From NCBI GenBank assembly GCA_016191795.1, contig JACPVK010000455.1, positions 1-7,068 of the forward strand: DNA of 7,068 nt, in the 5' to 3' direction. A model generated the notes under the pieces. It was not told the origin of the DNA, did not search any database, and saw only the letters and a list, made by a program, of their open reading frames with translations. A program made the translations under genes and the position numbers. Positions 5,514 to 7,068 of the stretch are shown here, one piece after another. The stretch's first letter is position 1, and each line of letters begins with the position of its first letter. Source of the stretch: Gammaproteobacteria bacterium (lineage in GTDB: Bacteria > Pseudomonadota > Gammaproteobacteria > SZUA-229).

Positions 5514-7068
5514 TTATCTTTGAGCGTGCCACCGTTGTTGCGGATGCAAATCAGGTATGAAGGTTTCGGACCGGGGTGACGGCTGTGGAACCAGACGCAA
5601 CACCGGTTCCGGCGCCTGCCTGAGCACAATGTTGGCGTGATGCAGCAAACTGAAAACACGCGGGCCACGCACCAGATAACGTTTCGCCATGCGTCCCGGT
5701 GCCTGCAATAAACGGAACAACCACTCCAGGCCGCTGCGTTGCATCCAGACTGGCGCACGCCGTTCATCGCCGGTGAGAAAGTTGATGGAAGCACCAATGC
5801 ATAACGCCAGACCACGCGCAACGCCACGTACTTTCAGCCGCTGTGCCAGGGCTTCCTGTTGCGGCGCACCCACGGCCAGAAAACAAAAGCGAAACGGACT
5901 GTGAGCTTCAATAAAATTCAAACATTCCTCCACCGCTACCGGGTCACGAATGAATCCCATCGGCGGATTGAAATGTGCCAGTTTAGACAAACTATAATGC
6001 TCGCCAACCTGCCGCGCCTGTTCGTCACTGCCACCGATCATCACTAGCGAATCGCCGGGTGCAATCACCTGATTAAAAAGACTGGCGGTTAAATCGCTGC
6101 CCGTACACACCGGCAAATGCAGGCCTTTGGTGACGCGCAGGATGTGCGCCAGAAAACGGCTGTCGAGCAGGATATAACTGGCCGCCGCATAAAGCGTACG
6201 AAACGTGGCGTCCTCCTGCAGGCGAATCATGTGATCAGCGTTGGGCGTCACAACATAACCATAGCGATCCTGCCCGAAACCGGCGGCCACGCCGGTAAAC
6301 CCGGCCAGATCATAATTATCAAACTGGTACGTCAGCTTCGCCGCACGCTTTTGCAAAATAGCGTAAACGCGCTGTCGAATCGCGTTGCCCAGCAACACCG
6401 TCAGCAACAGTGGTAATGACACCAGTGTCATGATCCACCGCGGCACAAAATCCTGTCCGCTCCTGAGCACAGTGTCCCAAAGCCTGTCAGGCCGCTCGGC
6501 CAGCATATTCACGGGTACCTGGCCGCCCACGTAATGGATACTGCGATACGGCACTTTCAGATCCACTTGCTGCGGACACAAACCAATCATCACCGAAAGC
6601 GCCTTCAGTCGTTGCACCAGCGACTGCACGCGCAATTCTGCTGTTGGCGGCAAGGTCAGCAGAATCCAGTCGATTTTGCGCGTTTTGCCCAGCTCAATCA
6701 GTTGTTCCAGCGTACCGGATGGCTTGATGGTGCTGTGCGCAGCGCCGATGATTTTGTCATCAAAAACCCCCAGCAATTCAATACTGTCGGGACGGGTCTG
6801 GCGCAGTGCCTGCACCAGCCGGTCTGCTACCGGGCCAGCACCCACCACGGCAATCACCTCGGTCAACACGCCGCGGGCTTGCAAACGTCGCACCATGCGA
6901 AACAACACAACACGCGTCAGCGAAGTCAATAGCAAAGCCGTGACAAACCAGATTCCTAACCATACGTACGGAAAACAATTCAGCGACTGGCAAAGACTAC
7001 CCAGCGCCAGCAAGCCACCACCAAACAGTGTGAAGCGTAAAACATAAGAGCGACTTCGAGAGGGCGCC
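5514..7068 (-). CDS. WecG/TagA/CpsF (GT26) glycosyltransferase fused to a WbaP/WcaJ-type N-terminal region, start beyond window
   Basis: The frame is open to the right edge, so the 517 visible residues lack the true N-terminus; an internal TTG at 7013 is not a credible start. Numbering from the first full codon: membrane helices to about residue 50; a Rossmann-like CoA_binding_3 domain (about 70-170) with VVGAGPVADRL (74-84), as in polyprenyl-phosphate sugar-phosphate transferases; one more hydrophobic helix (about 210-230) where such enzymes enter their catalytic domain; then, in place of that domain, GT26 (about 244-468). GT26 features are VTPNADHMIRL (273-283), ILLDSR with D302 at the place of the catalytic Asp, TGSDL (322-326), GAPQQE (400-405), ERRAP (435-439) and GLEWLFRL (446-453). 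GT26 enzymes add a sugar such as ManNAc to a lipid-linked acceptor at the inner face of the membrane. A roughly 50-residue Pro-rich tail ends the protein. Acceptor and donor sugars are unknown. Confidence 0.87.
   Translation of the reverse strand, partial: APSRSRSYVLRFTLFGGGLLALGSLCQSLNCFPYVWLGIWFVTALLLTSLTRVVLFRMVRRLQARGVLTEVIAVVGAGPVADRLVQALRQTRPDSIELLGVFDDKIIGAAHSTIKPSGTLEQLIELGKTRKIDWILLTLPPTAELRVQSLVQRLKALSVMIGLCPQQVDLKVPYRSIHYVGGQVPVNMLAERPDRLWDTVLRSGQDFVPRWIMTLVSLPLLLTVLLGNAIRQRVYAILQKRAAKLTYQFDNYDLAGFTGVAAGFGQDRYGYVVTPNADHMIRLQEDATFRTLYAAASYILLDSRFLAHILRVTKGLHLPVCTGSDLTASLFNQVIAPGDSLVMIGGSDEQARQVGEHYSLSKLAHFNPPMGFIRDPVAVEECLNFIEAHSPFRFCFLAVGAPQQEALAQRLKVRGVARGLALCIGASINFLTGDERRAPVWMQRSGLEWLFRLLQAPGRMAKRYLVRGPRVFSLLHHANIVLRQAPEPVLRLVPQPSPRSETFIPDLHPQQRWHAQR

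Noticed and set aside
6534..7047. Plus-strand ORFs opposite the glycosyltransferase
   Set aside because: Rich in Gln, His and Thr as expected from the reverse frames of a GC-biased gene; no motifs.
1..7068. CRISPR array, tRNA or rRNA genes
   Set aside because: No regularly spaced direct repeats and no recognisable tRNA or rRNA segments were found on either strand.

Overview
The window looks like a Gram-negative, probably gammaproteobacterial, chromosome segment carrying surface-polysaccharide genes with a two-gene anti-phage module among them. The grounds are a BcsZ-like periplasmic cellulase with a Sec signal peptide, a WecG/TagA glycosyltransferase carrying a polyprenyl-glycosylphosphotransferase-type N-terminus, and an OafA-like acyltransferase. 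I cannot name the genus.

Layout. 1-852 (-): membrane acyltransferase, cut by the left window edge. 853-1641: about 790 bases without a convincing gene. This gap holds two perfect short palindromes, a 222-bp MITE-like inverted-repeat element (1267-1488), and a leader with two adjacent hairpins just ahead of the next gene. 1642-2760 (+): GH8 endoglucanase of the BcsZ type, with no other bcs gene in view. 2761-3084: gap with one clean hairpin. 3759-5024 and 3085-3759 (-): a two-gene operon made of an AAA/ABC-type ATPase (RloA/AbiLi-like) and a TOPRIM-like RloB/AbiLii-type protein, joined by a TGATG stop-start overlap. Its upstream region has a good sigma-70-like promoter that coincides with an 8-bp inverted repeat, so the module is probably repressed or autoregulated. 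5087-5513: about 430 bases with a vestigial short ORF, a nested hairpin and a terminator-like structure. 5514-7068 (-): a WecG/TagA/CpsF (GT26) glycosyltransferase joined to the N-terminal part of a WbaP/WcaJ-type protein, open at the right edge.

How the parts fit. The acyltransferase, GH8 hydrolase and GT26 fusion plausibly act in making, trimming and decorating an exopolysaccharide or lipid-linked glycan. The ATPase/RloB pair is visibly more AT-rich than its neighbours, is functionally unrelated to them, and reads as an acquired AbiL-type abortive-infection cassette. The most unusual items are the GT26 fusion architecture, the promoter-embedded operator of the defence operon, the structured RNA-like segment at 5299-5433, and the MITE-like element. 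None of these assignments has been checked by database search.
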